Below, one piece after another: positions 52,556-61,399 of a stretch of DNA of 64,000 bases. Both the position numbers and the translations under genes were made by a program. The notes under the pieces were generated by a model. The model made no database searches. It was given only the letters and a program-made list of their open reading frames with translations, and was not told where the DNA came from. The first letter of the stretch is position 1. Each line of letters starts with the position of its first letter. The DNA comes from Actinospineispora acaciae DSM 45401. GTDB lineage: Bacteria > Actinomycetota > Actinomycetes > Mycobacteriales > Pseudonocardiaceae. The stretch is taken from contig NZ_JIAI01000005.1 of assembly GCF_000620785.1 (NCBI RefSeq), positions 372,001-436,000 of the forward strand. The letters are read 5' to 3'.

Positions 52556-53800
52556 GTGTGGGGCAGTACAGAGCATCTGACCAACGGTGAACGTGTGGCG
52601 TGGTATCGGCGCCGCAGGGGGTTGTCGCAAGAGGTTCTCGCGGGGTTGGTCGGCCGAACGGGTGACTGGCTGAGCAAGGTGGAGAACGGCCACATCCCGT
52701 TGGACAGGCTGTCGGTCCTTCGCCGGCTGGCGGACGCCCTCGGGGTTTCCTTAGGAGACCTGATCGGCGAACCGAGTGTTGCATGCGACGCGACGGACGG
52801 CGACACGACGCCGATGTCTGCGCTGCGGGCGCTTCTCATGGATTACCGACCGCTGACACCGATCCTGAGCGGGCCCGATCTGGATGCGGAGCCCTCCTCG
52901 CTTGCGGAGCTTGAACACGAGCTCCAACTCGTATTCGACGCCTATCAGGCCTCTCGGTTCAGTATTGCCGCGAGCCGACTGCCGCTTCTGCTCATGGACA
53001 CGATCCTTGCCGCCCGGAACTGCGACCACGATAAGCGGTGCCGAGCGCACGAGTTGCTGGCGCTGACTTACCAGGCGACCGCTGCGGTTCTCACCAAGCT
53101 GGGTGATTCCGGTCTTGCATTGGTAGCGGCCGAGCGCGGACTCACCGCGGCGCAGAGCGGCGGCGAGTGTGCTGTGGTCGGATCCCTGATCCGCGCGGTC
53201 GCGTTCGCGTTGCTGTCAGCCGGACGGAACGAGCCGGCCCGACAGCTCAGCGAGGCGGGCGCCAGCTACCTACGGCCGTACCTGGTCAACGGCGATGGCA
53301 ATCTGTGGTCCGTGTACGGCACGCTGTTCCTGGTCGCCTCGATGGCCGCCGCTCGCTCCGGCGATCGTGCCTCCACGGCCGGCTGTCTTCACGAGGCCGA
53401 GGTCGCGGCACAGCGCCTCCGTGGGGACGGCAACCATCTATGGACGGCCTTCGGGCCGACGAATGTCAAGATTCATCGAATCAATACAGCGATGGAACTT
53501 GGCGACGTCCAGATTGCACTCGACCTCGGTCCCGGCCTGGATACCTCTGCTGTTCCAATAGAGCGACGGGTCCGGCACCTGCTCGACGTGGCGCGTGCCT
53601 ACAACGCGTCGGGGCGCCAAGACTCGGCGTTTGGTACTGTCCTTGCCGCCGAACGACTGGCACCCGATCAAATCGCCAACCACTATGTGAGTCGGCGGTT
53701 GGTATGTACCTGGATTCGGCACGGTCACGGCGAGCCGCACATCGAGCTGGTCCGCCTTGCCGACCGCATGGGCATCGCGAGGACGAGCCGCCGTGGGTGA
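52556..53800 (+). CDS. XRE regulator with TPR-like C-terminal domain
   Basis: A 414-residue protein. The helix-turn-helix is at about residues 12-65 (RVAWYRRRRGLSQEVLAGLV). A helical TPR-like region of about 300 residues follows. GTG 52556 has GGAGG at 52542-52546; an open frame to 52418 overlaps the divergent promoter. Such proteins often sense small molecules or peptides. The NUDIX gene starts 8 bases inside its 3' end, so they form an operon. Codon choice looks less GC-biased than flanking genes. Confidence 0.82.
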   Translation: MWGSTEHLTNGERVAWYRRRRGLSQEVLAGLVGRTGDWLSKVENGHIPLDRLSVLRRLADALGVSLGDLIGEPSVACDATDGDTTPMSALRALLMDYRPLTPILSGPDLDAEPSSLAELEHELQLVFDAYQASRFSIAASRLPLLLMDTILAARNCDHDKRCRAHELLALTYQATAAVLTKLGDSGLALVAAERGLTAAQSGGECAVVGSLIRAVAFALLSAGRNEPARQLSEAGASYLRPYLVNGDGNLWSVYGTLFLVASMAAARSGDRASTAGCLHEAEVAAQRLRGDGNHLWTAFGPTNVKIHRINTAMELGDVQIALDLGPGLDTSAVPIERRVRHLLDVARAYNASGRQDSAFGTVLAAERLAPDQIANHYVSRRLVCTWIRHGHGEPHIELVRLADRMGIARTSRRG

Positions 53801-54263
53801 TCCGACCGAGGAGTTCGCCACGCCCAGGATCGCCGCCGGGGCGTTGTTTGTCGACGGTGACCGGTTGCTTCTGGTGCGTAAGACCTATGGGAACCGATGG
53901 GACATTCCGGGGGGTTACGTCGATCGCGGTGAGTCGCCGAGGGTCGCGTGTCGGCGCGAGCTGATGGAGGAGATCGGGATCGAGCGGGACCCGGTCCGTC
54001 TGCTCGTACAGGACTGGGCGCCGTCGGAGGGCGAGGGCGACAAGATTCTGTACGTGTTCGGCTGCGGTGAGCTCGGCGCGGACGAGGGGCGCATCGCAGT
54101 CGACGGTGTCGAGCTGGATCACTGGGAATGGGTGCGGGTGGACCGACTCGGCGAGTACGTCATCCCTCGCCTGGAGCGGCGGCTCTCCCACGCTTACCGT
54201 GCGTATCGCGACGGCACCACGTTGTACTTGGAGCACGGCACCCCGGCGTTGCCCGGTTCCTAG
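53793..54263 (+). CDS. NUDIX hydrolase, copy 2
   Basis: A 156-residue paralog of the gene at 40602-41087. It has the NUDIX box beginning GGYVDRGESPRVACRREL and ending MEEIGI, plus the shared FVDGDRLLLVRKTYGNRWD and C-terminal YLEHGTPALPG. GTG 53793 overlaps the XRE-TPR stop. Joint expression with the regulator suggests that its substrate or product could be the regulator's signal. Confidence 0.87.
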   Translation: MGDPTEEFATPRIAAGALFVDGDRLLLVRKTYGNRWDIPGGYVDRGESPRVACRRELMEEIGIERDPVRLLVQDWAPSEGEGDKILYVFGCGELGADEGRIAVDGVELDHWEWVRVDRLGEYVIPRLERRLSHAYRAYRDGTTLYLEHGTPALPGS

Positions 54264-54268
54264 TCACC

Positions 54269-55204
54269 TCAGGCTTGCTGGCGGGCGGCGGCCTTGGCGT
54301 TCATCTGGGCCGCGGCCTCGGCGAGCGCTTCCAGGCCGAGGGCGATCGGGCGCTGCTCGCGGCTGCCCCGGCGGGTGCAGGTGAGCAGGCGGCGGCGGGG
54401 CGCGGGCCGGCGCAGCGGGATGCAGGCCACCGGGGTGTCGGCGGGGATGGGTACGAGCCTGGGCTTGAGGCACACCCCGAAGCCGTACGCGACGGTTGCG
54501 ATCGTCGGCGCCCACTCCTTGACCTCGTGCGCGATCTTGGGCGTGAAGCCGGCGGTCGCGCAGGCCACCGCCACCAGCTCGTACTGGTCGCAGCTGTGCG
54601 GCGGCGGGAGCACCCAGTCGTCGTGCGCGAGCTGTTCGAGCCCCACGGTGTCCCGTCCGGCCAACGGGTGGTCCAGCGGGACCAGCAGGTCCTGCGGCTC
54701 GTCGAGCAGCCGCTGTTGGTCGAACCGGGGGTCGTCGGCGGTCGGCCCGCCCAGGTTCGGCAGCGTGATCGCGATGTCCACCTCGCCGACCAGCAGCCGC
54801 TCGTAGGCGTCGACGGTCTCCAGCTCCACCAGCCGCAGCTCCAGCCGGGGCTCGCGGCGGCGCAGCATGTCCGCGGCCGGGACGGCCAGCGCGGGCAGCA
54901 CCGAGGGGAAGCCGGCCAACCGCAGCACGCCGCCGGTCTCCTCGGCGTAGGCGCGCAGCTCACCGCGGGCCTCCTCCCACCGCGCGGCCATGTCGTCGGC
55001 GTGCTTGAGCAGCGCATGCGCGGCCGGGGTGAGCCGCACCCGGCGCCCGTCCGGCTCCAGCAACTGCACCGCAAGATCGTGTGAGAGCCCCCGAAGCTGC
55101 TGCGATACGGCCGAAGGGGTGAGATGCAACGAACTCGCCGCGGCGGTAATGGTGCCGAGCTGGTCCACGACACGCAGTACGTGCAGCCTGCGCAGGTCGA
55201 TCAT
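54269..55204 (-). CDS. LysR-family transcriptional regulator
   Basis: A 311-residue regulator. The N-terminal winged HTH is MIDLRRLHVLRVVDQLGTIT plus AAASSLHLTPSAVSQQLRGL, followed by the periplasmic-binding-like co-inducer domain. It diverges from a zinc-ribbon membrane protein. In many actinomycetes this LysR type faces a DMT/EamA exporter; here the partner differs. Confidence 0.9.
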   Translation of the reverse strand: MIDLRRLHVLRVVDQLGTITAAASSLHLTPSAVSQQLRGLSHDLAVQLLEPDGRRVRLTPAAHALLKHADDMAARWEEARGELRAYAEETGGVLRLAGFPSVLPALAVPAADMLRRREPRLELRLVELETVDAYERLLVGEVDIAITLPNLGGPTADDPRFDQQRLLDEPQDLLVPLDHPLAGRDTVGLEQLAHDDWVLPPPHSCDQYELVAVACATAGFTPKIAHEVKEWAPTIATVAYGFGVCLKPRLVPIPADTPVACIPLRRPAPRRRLLTCTRRGSREQRPIALGLEALAEAAAQMNAKAAARQQA

Positions 55205-55276
55205 GTAGCAGGATCATACGTTGTTCTGAAGGAACGTGAAATGGACGTATGGGATTCGGCGGGCCATCCTGGATTC

Positions 55277-55816
55277 ATGAGCACCCGGCACTGCCCCTGT
55301 TGTGGCTGGCCAGAAGCGGATCCGTACGAGATCGTGTCGCGCCATGAGACGTCCGAGGGGACCGTCGTCTACACCCGCTGTGTGTGCGGGCGGTTACAGG
55401 TCCGCCACGGCGACGCGGCCGCTCCCGTGCTGTCCAGCCGGTCCGGCCGGGTGGGGGCGCGCGGGCGCTCGGTGATCCGCCGGATGCTCGGCAACCTGGC
55501 CCTGCTCGCGGCCGGCGTGCTGGTGGTGATGGCGGTGGTCAAACTGCCGGTGGCGGCGCTGGCGGCCACCGGGGTGCTGTTCGTGGTGGTCGGCATGCTG
55601 GCCTGGGCGTGGGCCTGGCTGACCGGCCCGGAGGGCACCCGGCCGCTGCGGTTCGCGCTGCGCGTCGGCGCGGCCGGTGCCGCGTTGGGCCTGGCGCTGA
55701 GCGGGATGACGATCGTGTTCGAGGCGGCCACCGTGGTCGCGCTCCCGGCGGTGTGCCTGGCCGGCGGCGTCTGGTTCTGGCGGACGCACCTCACGGCGCC
55801 CAGCCCCTGCTTCTGA
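55277..55816 (+). CDS. Membrane protein with N-terminal zinc ribbon
   Basis: A 179-residue protein. The N-terminus has HCPCCGW and RCVCGRLQ, two Cys pairs forming a probable zinc ribbon. Four hydrophobic helices follow in the C-terminal two thirds. ATG 55277 is chosen; ATG 55241 is in frame but lies in the likely LysR promoter. No family name recognised. Confidence 0.6.
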   Translation: MSTRHCPCCGWPEADPYEIVSRHETSEGTVVYTRCVCGRLQVRHGDAAAPVLSSRSGRVGARGRSVIRRMLGNLALLAAGVLVVMAVVKLPVAALAATGVLFVVVGMLAWAWAWLTGPEGTRPLRFALRVGAAGAALGLALSGMTIVFEAATVVALPAVCLAGGVWFWRTHLTAPSPCF

Positions 55817-55841
55817 CCGGGCGAGGCTCCTGGCGGCGCGC

Positions 55842-55876
55842 GTTAATGAGCGCTAACCTCGTTAACGAACGCTAAC
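55842..55876. promoter_or_regulatory. Tandem 16-base operators upstream of the carboxylase operon
   Basis: GTTAATGAGCGCTAAC (55842-55857) and GTTAACGAACGCTAAC (55861-55876), each an imperfect palindrome with GTTA/TAAC ends, separated by three bases. The second ends 28 bases before ATG 55904. They are probable sites for a TetR-type regulator of the branched-chain/acyl-CoA operon. No such regulator gene is in the window. Confidence 0.65.
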
Positions 55877-55903
55877 CCGTCGCGCGCCAGGAGCCCGCCA
55901 CCG

Positions 55904-57469
55904 ATGGAAGCACCGACGCTGACCAGCGCCGTCGACCCGGCCGGCGCCGAGTTCGAGCGGAACGCGGCGTCGCACCGCAAGCTGGTCGGCGAGCTGCGCG
56001 ACAGGCTGGCCACCGCGCGCCTCGGCGGCCCCGAGCGCGCCAGGGAACGGCACACGGCGCGGGGCAAGCTGTTGCCGCGCGAGCGGGTGGACGCGCTGGT
56101 CGACCCGTCCAGCCCGTTCCTGGAGCTGTCCGCGCTGGCCGCGAACGGGATGTACGACGACGCCGCGCCCGGCGCCGGGATCATCACCGGCATCGGCCGG
56201 GTGGCCGGGCGGGAGTGCGTGATCGTGGCCAACGACGCCACGGTCAAGGGCGGCACGTACTACCCGATGACCGTCAAGAAGCACCTGCGCGCGCAGGAGG
56301 TGGCGCTGCACAACCACCTGCCGTGCGTCTACCTGGTCGACTCCGGCGGCGCCTTCCTGCCCGAGCAGGACGACGTCTTCCCGGACCGGGAGCACTTCGG
56401 GCGGATCTTCTACAACCAGGCGACGATGTCCGCGCGCGGGATACCGCAGGTCGCGGCGGTGCTGGGATCTTGCACGGCCGGCGGGGCGTACGTGCCGGCC
56501 ATGAGCGACCAGGCCGTGATCGTCCGCAACCAGGGCACGATCTTCCTCGGCGGCCCGCCGCTGGTAAAGGCGGCCACCGGCGAGGAGGTCAGCGCCGAGG
56601 AGCTGGGCGGCGGCGAGCTGCACGCGCGGGTCTCCGGGGTCACCGACCACCTGGCCGAGGACGACGCGCACGCGCTTCAGATCGTCCGCTCCATCGTCTC
56701 CACGCTCGGACCTCGTACCCCCGCGCCCTGGTCGCGCGAGCCCACGGTGGAACCGACGGTGGCCACCGAGGAGCTGTACGGCGCGGTGCCGACCGACTCG
56801 CGGATCGGCTACGACGTGCGCGAGGTGATCGCGCGGGTGGTGGACGGCAGCGCGTTCGCGGAGTTCAAGCGCGAGTACGGGCCGACGCTGGTGACCGGCT
56901 TCGCCCGGATCCACGGGCATCCGGTGGGGATCGTGGCGAACAACGGGGTGCTGTTCTCCGAGTCGGCCATGAAGGGCGCGCACTTCATCGAGCTGTGCGA
57001 CCAACGCTCGACGCCGCTGGTGTACCTGCAGAACATCACCGGGTTCATGGTCGGCCGGGAGTACGAGGCGGGTGGGATCGCCAAGCACGGCGCCAAGATG
57101 GTCACCGCGACGGCGTGCGCCCGGGTGCCGAAGTTCACGGTGGTGATCGGCGGTTCGTTCGGCGCCGGCAACTACGCGATGTGCGGGCGCGCGTACTCGC
57201 CCCGGTTCCTGTGGATGTGGCCGAACGCGCGCATCTCGGTCATGGGCGGCGAGCAGGCCGCGACGGTGTTGTCCATGGTCGGGCGCGCCGACCCGGACGC
57301 GATCCGCGCGCAGTACGAGCACCAGGGCAACCCGTACTACTCCACCGCCCGGCTCTGGGACGACGGCGTGATCGACCCGGCGGATACCCGGATGGTTCTC
57401 GGCCTGGCCCTGTCCGCCGCCGCGAACGCCCCGCTCGATCCGGTCCGCTACGGCGTGTTCCGGATGTGA
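55904..57469 (+). CDS. Acyl-CoA carboxylase beta (carboxyltransferase) subunit, methylcrotonyl-CoA type
   Basis: A 521-residue carboxyltransferase. GERARERHTARGKLLPRERV-type opening, CoA-site block GSCTAGGAYVPAMSDQAV and biotin-site block QNITGFMVGREYEAGGIAKH match MccB/AccD1. With the alpha subunit and an acyl-CoA dehydrogenase downstream it fits leucine/isovalerate breakdown. A vapBC pair on the opposite strand separates it from the alpha-subunit gene. Its 3' end overlaps vapC by 22 bases. Confidence 0.9.
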   Translation: MEAPTLTSAVDPAGAEFERNAASHRKLVGELRDRLATARLGGPERARERHTARGKLLPRERVDALVDPSSPFLELSALAANGMYDDAAPGAGIITGIGRVAGRECVIVANDATVKGGTYYPMTVKKHLRAQEVALHNHLPCVYLVDSGGAFLPEQDDVFPDREHFGRIFYNQATMSARGIPQVAAVLGSCTAGGAYVPAMSDQAVIVRNQGTIFLGGPPLVKAATGEEVSAEELGGGELHARVSGVTDHLAEDDAHALQIVRSIVSTLGPRTPAPWSREPTVEPTVATEELYGAVPTDSRIGYDVREVIARVVDGSAFAEFKREYGPTLVTGFARIHGHPVGIVANNGVLFSESAMKGAHFIELCDQRSTPLVYLQNITGFMVGREYEAGGIAKHGAKMVTATACARVPKFTVVIGGSFGAGNYAMCGRAYSPRFLWMWPNARISVMGGEQAATVLSMVGRADPDAIRAQYEHQGNPYYSTARLWDDGVIDPADTRMVLGLALSAAANAPLDPVRYGVFRM

Positions 57470-57900
57470 TCGCCGTGCTCTTCGACGAACTGAGTGGCGG
57501 ACTGCGCCAGGCCGGGGTCGAGCAACTTCTTGTCCGCGCTCAACAGCGGTGCTTCCAGGGCACGTGCGGCGGAGACGAAGGACGCGTCGTAGAAGCTCAA
57601 CCCGTACTCAGCGGAAAGCGCCGTCGCATTGCGGCGCCACTCCGGCGGTGGCACGAGGGTCGGCCCGCAGATCACCAACAGATCGTCGAGTGTGTCGGCC
57701 ACCTCGTCGGCGGGCCAGTGCCGCTTTCGAAGCAGGATGTTGCCGAGCTCGTACAAGGTCAGATCAAGGATGTGTGCCGTCAGCAAACCTGTCCGGTGCG
57801 CATGGTGAACCAGCAGCGACTCAGCCACTTCGAGTTCATTGTCGGAGTAGAACCACTTGAGCAGCACCGAGGTGTCAACGACCACCCGGAGATCGGTCAC
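57448..57900 (-). CDS. vapC: VapC-type toxin (PIN-domain ribonuclease)
   Basis: A 150-residue PIN domain. Acidic active-site residues are in VVVDTSVLLKWF (Asp 9), LTLYELGNILL (Glu) and LSFYDASFVSAA (Asp). It follows the antitoxin gene with a 4-base overlap. VapC proteins cleave tRNA or rRNA when freed from VapB. Placement antisense to, and overlapping, a metabolic operon is unusual. Confidence 0.9.
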   Translation of the reverse strand: MTDLRVVVDTSVLLKWFYSDNELEVAESLLVHHAHRTGLLTAHILDLTLYELGNILLRKRHWPADEVADTLDDLLVICGPTLVPPPEWRRNATALSAEYGLSFYDASFVSAARALEAPLLSADKKLLDPGLAQSATQFVEEHGDHIRNTP

Positions 57901-58145
57901 GAGCTGTCTCGTTCGTCCCGGTCTCGTTCGGCCCGAACCAGCGCTGTGAAGTCGACCGGCCCGACATCTTTGAACCTTTCGCGCATCCGTGCCATGGCGG
58001 CGTCGATTGCCTCAGGGTCACGGCGAGGGAGACCCCGACGAGCCCACAGCGAGATGACCTCACTGCGGGTGGTGGAGCGAGCTGTCGCCTCGGCGTCGAT
58101 GACCGCGAGCAGGTCGTCAGGGATCGACACCGTCACCTCTGCCAT
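57897..58145 (-). CDS. vapB: VapB-type antitoxin (ribbon-helix-helix)
   Basis: An 82-residue protein. The ribbon-helix-helix is AEVTVSIPDDLLAVIDAEA plus STTRSEVISLWARRG at residues 2-42, and the rest is the toxin-binding tail, including DVGPVDFTALV. It normally binds its own promoter, here in the short gap before the carboxylase alpha gene. Confidence 0.88.
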   Translation of the reverse strand: MAEVTVSIPDDLLAVIDAEATARSTTRSEVISLWARRGLPRRDPEAIDAAMARMRERFKDVGPVDFTALVRAERDRDERDSS

Positions 58146-58195
58146 AGGTCGAGTGTATCGGGCGTCACCATCGAGATTGTCCGTCGGAGGCGCGT

Positions 58196-60193
58196 GTGTT
58201 TGACACGGTGTTGATCGCGAACCGGGGGGAGATCGCGGTCCGGGTGATCCGGACGTTGCGGGGGCTGGGGGTACGGAGTGTCGCGGTGTTCAGTGACGCG
58301 GACGCCGGCGCTCGGCACGTCGCGGAGGCGGACGTGGCCGTGCACATCGGGGCGGCGCGCAGCTACCTGAACATCGACGCGGTGGTCGACGCGGCAGTTC
58401 GTACGCGGGCGCGGGCGGTGCATCCCGGGTACGGCTTCCTGTCCGAGAACGCCGAGTTCGCGCGCGCCTGCGAAAAGGCCGGGTTGGTGTTCGTCGGACC
58501 GCCGGTGGCCGCGATCGCTGCGATGGGCGACAAGATCCGGGCCAAGGCGACGGTCGCCGCGGCCGGGGTGCCGGTGGTGCCGGGCGGGGGCGCGCCCGGT
58601 CAGTCCGACGCGGAGCTGGCCGCCATCGCCGAGGAGGTCGGCTTTCCGGTGCTGCTCAAGCCGTCCGCCGGCGGGGGCGGCAAGGGCATGCGGCGGATCG
58701 ACTCCCGCGACGGGCTCGCCGAGGCGATCGCAGGCGCGCGGCGGGAGGCGCTGGCCAGCTTCGGCGACGACACGCTGCTGGTGGAACGGTTCGTCACCGA
58801 CCCCAGGCACATCGAGATCCAGGTGCTCGCCGACGCCCACGGCACCGTGCTGCATCTCGGCGAGCGCGAGTGCAGCCTGCAGCGCCGGCACCAGAAGATC
58901 ATCGAGGAGGCGCCGTCGCCGCTGCTCACGGACGAGCAGCGGCAGCGGATGGGCGCCTCGGCGGTGGCGGCCGCGCGCGCCGTCGGCTACACCGGCGCCG
59001 GCACCGTCGAGTTCATCGTCTCCGGCACCGACCCCGACGACCACTACTTCATGGAGATGAACACCCGGCTGCAGGTGGAGCACCCGGTCACCGAGCTGGT
59101 CACCGGCCTGGACCTGGTCGAGCTGCAGCTGCGGGTGGCGGCGGGGGAACGCCTCCCGCTGAGCCAGCGCGACGTCCAGATCGACGGACACGCCGTGGAG
59201 GCCCGGATCTACGCCGAGGACCCGGCGCGTGGTTTCCTCCCGACCGGCGGACGCGTCCTGACGCTGCACGAGCCGACCGGGCCCGGGATCAGGGTGGACT
59301 CCGCGCTGCGGCCCGGCCTGGAGATCGGCGGCGCGTACGACCCGATGCTGGCCAAGGTCATCGCGCACGGCCCGGACCGGCAGACGGCGCTGCGGCGGCT
59401 GGACGGCGCGCTGGTGGACACCGTGACGCTGGGGGTGCCCACGAACGTCGCGTTCCTGCGCGCGCTGCTGCGGCATCCGGACGTGGCGACCGGGAAGCTG
59501 GACACCGGGCTGGTCGAGCGCGCGCTGCCGGAGCTGGTCGACGGGGAGATCCCGGAGCCGGTGTACGCGGTGGCCGCCCTGCGCCGGCTGCTCGCGCTGG
59601 ACCCGCCGGGCCCCGTCACGGACCCGTGGGACCTGCCCGGCGGCTGGCGGCTGGGCGAGCCGGCGTGGAGCACGTGGCGGTTCGAGCTGGCCGGGCACGA
59701 GCCGGTGGATGTGCGGGTGCGCGGGCGGGCCGATGCCGCCGAGGTGGCGGTCGGCGACGGCGAGCCGGTGGCGTGCTCGCTGCGCGCGGACGGCGACACG
59801 CTCGTGCTCAGCTACGCCGGCGCCACCCAGCGCTACACCACCGCGTTCGACGCTCGCGGGAGCACCGGCCAGCGCTGGTTGGGCCGGCGGGGACGGAGCT
59901 GGGCGCTGGCCGAGACCGACCGGCTGGCCGCCGCGCACTCCGGGCTGTCCGGCACCGGCGCCGGCGGCGGGACCGTGCGCAGCCCGATGCCCGGCACCGT
60001 GCTGTCGGTGTCCGTGGCCGAGGGCGACACCGTCACCGCCGGACAGCCGCTGCTGGTGATCGAGGCGATGAAGATGGAGCACACCATCGCCGCGCCCACC
60101 GACGGCGTCGTCACCGAACTGCCCGTCCGCACCGGCCACCAGGTAGCCGTCGAACAACCCCTGGCCACAGTCGCACCGGAGGCGAAGCCATGA
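58196..60193 (+). CDS. Acyl-CoA carboxylase alpha subunit (biotin carboxylase + BCCP)
   Basis: A 665-residue protein. Biotin carboxylase domain: FDTVLIANRGEIAVRVIRTL, ATP loop KPSAGGGGKGMRRI and EMNTRLQVEHPVTE. The biotinylated lysine is in AMKMEH near residue 625. GTG 58196 has CGGAGG 5 bases upstream. It is the partner of the beta subunit at 55904. It overlaps the dehydrogenase start by 4 bases. Confidence 0.93.
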   Translation: MFDTVLIANRGEIAVRVIRTLRGLGVRSVAVFSDADAGARHVAEADVAVHIGAARSYLNIDAVVDAAVRTRARAVHPGYGFLSENAEFARACEKAGLVFVGPPVAAIAAMGDKIRAKATVAAAGVPVVPGGGAPGQSDAELAAIAEEVGFPVLLKPSAGGGGKGMRRIDSRDGLAEAIAGARREALASFGDDTLLVERFVTDPRHIEIQVLADAHGTVLHLGERECSLQRRHQKIIEEAPSPLLTDEQRQRMGASAVAAARAVGYTGAGTVEFIVSGTDPDDHYFMEMNTRLQVEHPVTELVTGLDLVELQLRVAAGERLPLSQRDVQIDGHAVEARIYAEDPARGFLPTGGRVLTLHEPTGPGIRVDSALRPGLEIGGAYDPMLAKVIAHGPDRQTALRRLDGALVDTVTLGVPTNVAFLRALLRHPDVATGKLDTGLVERALPELVDGEIPEPVYAVAALRRLLALDPPGPVTDPWDLPGGWRLGEPAWSTWRFELAGHEPVDVRVRGRADAAEVAVGDGEPVACSLRADGDTLVLSYAGATQRYTTAFDARGSTGQRWLGRRGRSWALAETDRLAAAHSGLSGTGAGGGTVRSPMPGTVLSVSVAEGDTVTAGQPLLVIEAMKMEHTIAAPTDGVVTELPVRTGHQVAVEQPLATVAPEAKP

Positions 60194-61350
60194 TCGATCA
60201 CAGGTTGTCCGAGGAGTACCAGGACCTGCGCAAGACCGTGGAGGAGTTCGCCCGCGAGCGCGTCGCGCCGGTGATCGGCGGGTTCTACGAGCGCGAGGAG
60301 TTCCCGTACGAGCTGGTAGCGCAGATGGGGCGGATGGGGCTGTTCGGGCTGCCGTTCGACGAGGAGTACGGCGGCATGGGCGGCGACTACTTCGCCCTGT
60401 GCCTGGCGCTGGAGGAGCTGGCCAGGGTGGACTCCTCGGTGGCCATCACTCTGGAGGCCGGCGTGTCCCTCGGCGCCATGCCCGTCTACCGGTTCGGCAC
60501 GCCCGAGCAGAAGCGCGAGTGGCTGCCCGCGCTGTGCGCCGGCGAGAAGCTGGCGGCGTTCGGCTTGACCGAGCCGGGCGGCGGCTCGGACGCCGGCGCC
60601 ACCCGTACCACCGCCGTGCTCTCCGACGACGGCTCCGAGTGGGTGATCAACGGCTCCAAGGCGTTCATCACCAACTCCGGGACGGACATCACGTCCATGG
60701 TGACCGTCACCGCGGTGACCGGAGTCAGCGGCGCGCGCAAGGAGATCTCCGCGATCATCGTCCCGTCCGGCACGCCGGGGTTCACCGTGGCGCCGAAGTA
60801 CTCCAAGGTCGGCTGGAACGCCTCGGACACCCACGAGCTGTCCTTCGACGACTGCCGGGTGCCGGCTGCCAACCTGCTCGGCGAGCGCGGCGCCGGCTAC
60901 GCCCAGTTCCTGCGGATCCTGGACGAGGGCCGGATCGCGATCGCCGCGCTGTCCGTCGGCCTGGCCCAGGGCTGCGTGGACGAGTGCCTGCGCTACATCC
61001 GCGAGCGCGAGGCGTTCGGCCGGGCCATCGGCTCGTACCAGTCCATCCAGTTCAAGCTCGCCGACATGGAGGCACGCGCGCACACCGCCCGGCTGGCCTA
61101 CTACCACGCCGCCAGCCGGCTGCTGCGCGGCGAGCCGTTCAAGAAGGACGCCGCGATCGCCAAGCTGGTCGCCTCCAACGCCGCCATGGACAACGCCCGC
61201 GACGCCACCCAGATCTTCGGTGGCTACGGCTTCATGAACGAGTTCCCGGTCGGCCGGTTCTACCGGGACGCCAAGATCCTGGAGATCGGCGAGGGCACCT
61301 CCGAGGTCCAGCGCATGCTCATCGCCCGCGAGATCGGCGCCACCGCCTGA
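60190..61350 (+). CDS. Acyl-CoA dehydrogenase (isovaleryl/short-chain type)
   Basis: A 386-residue flavoprotein. FAD/substrate motifs GLTEPGGGSDAGATRT, FITNSG, and the C-terminal ARDATQIFGGYGFMNEFPVG are complete. Operon context with methylcrotonyl-type carboxylase subunits suggests isovaleryl-CoA dehydrogenase, but a 2-methylacyl or short-chain substrate is possible. It is followed by a hairpin repeat. Confidence 0.9.
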   Translation: MIDHRLSEEYQDLRKTVEEFARERVAPVIGGFYEREEFPYELVAQMGRMGLFGLPFDEEYGGMGGDYFALCLALEELARVDSSVAITLEAGVSLGAMPVYRFGTPEQKREWLPALCAGEKLAAFGLTEPGGGSDAGATRTTAVLSDDGSEWVINGSKAFITNSGTDITSMVTVTAVTGVSGARKEISAIIVPSGTPGFTVAPKYSKVGWNASDTHELSFDDCRVPAANLLGERGAGYAQFLRILDEGRIAIAALSVGLAQGCVDECLRYIREREAFGRAIGSYQSIQFKLADMEARAHTARLAYYHAASRLLRGEPFKKDAAIAKLVASNAAMDNARDATQIFGGYGFMNEFPVGRFYRDAKILEIGEGTSEVQRMLIAREIGATA

Positions 61351-61353
61351 CGA

Positions 61354-61399
61354 CCCGTGAGTGGTTAGCGTTGTCATAGCAACGCTAACCACTCACGGG
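61354..61399. terminator. Hairpin repeat family 1, copy E
   Basis: Perfect 20-base arms with loop TCATAG between the convergent dehydrogenase and quinone-reductase genes. The minus-strand TGA stop lies in the right arm. Confidence 0.85.
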
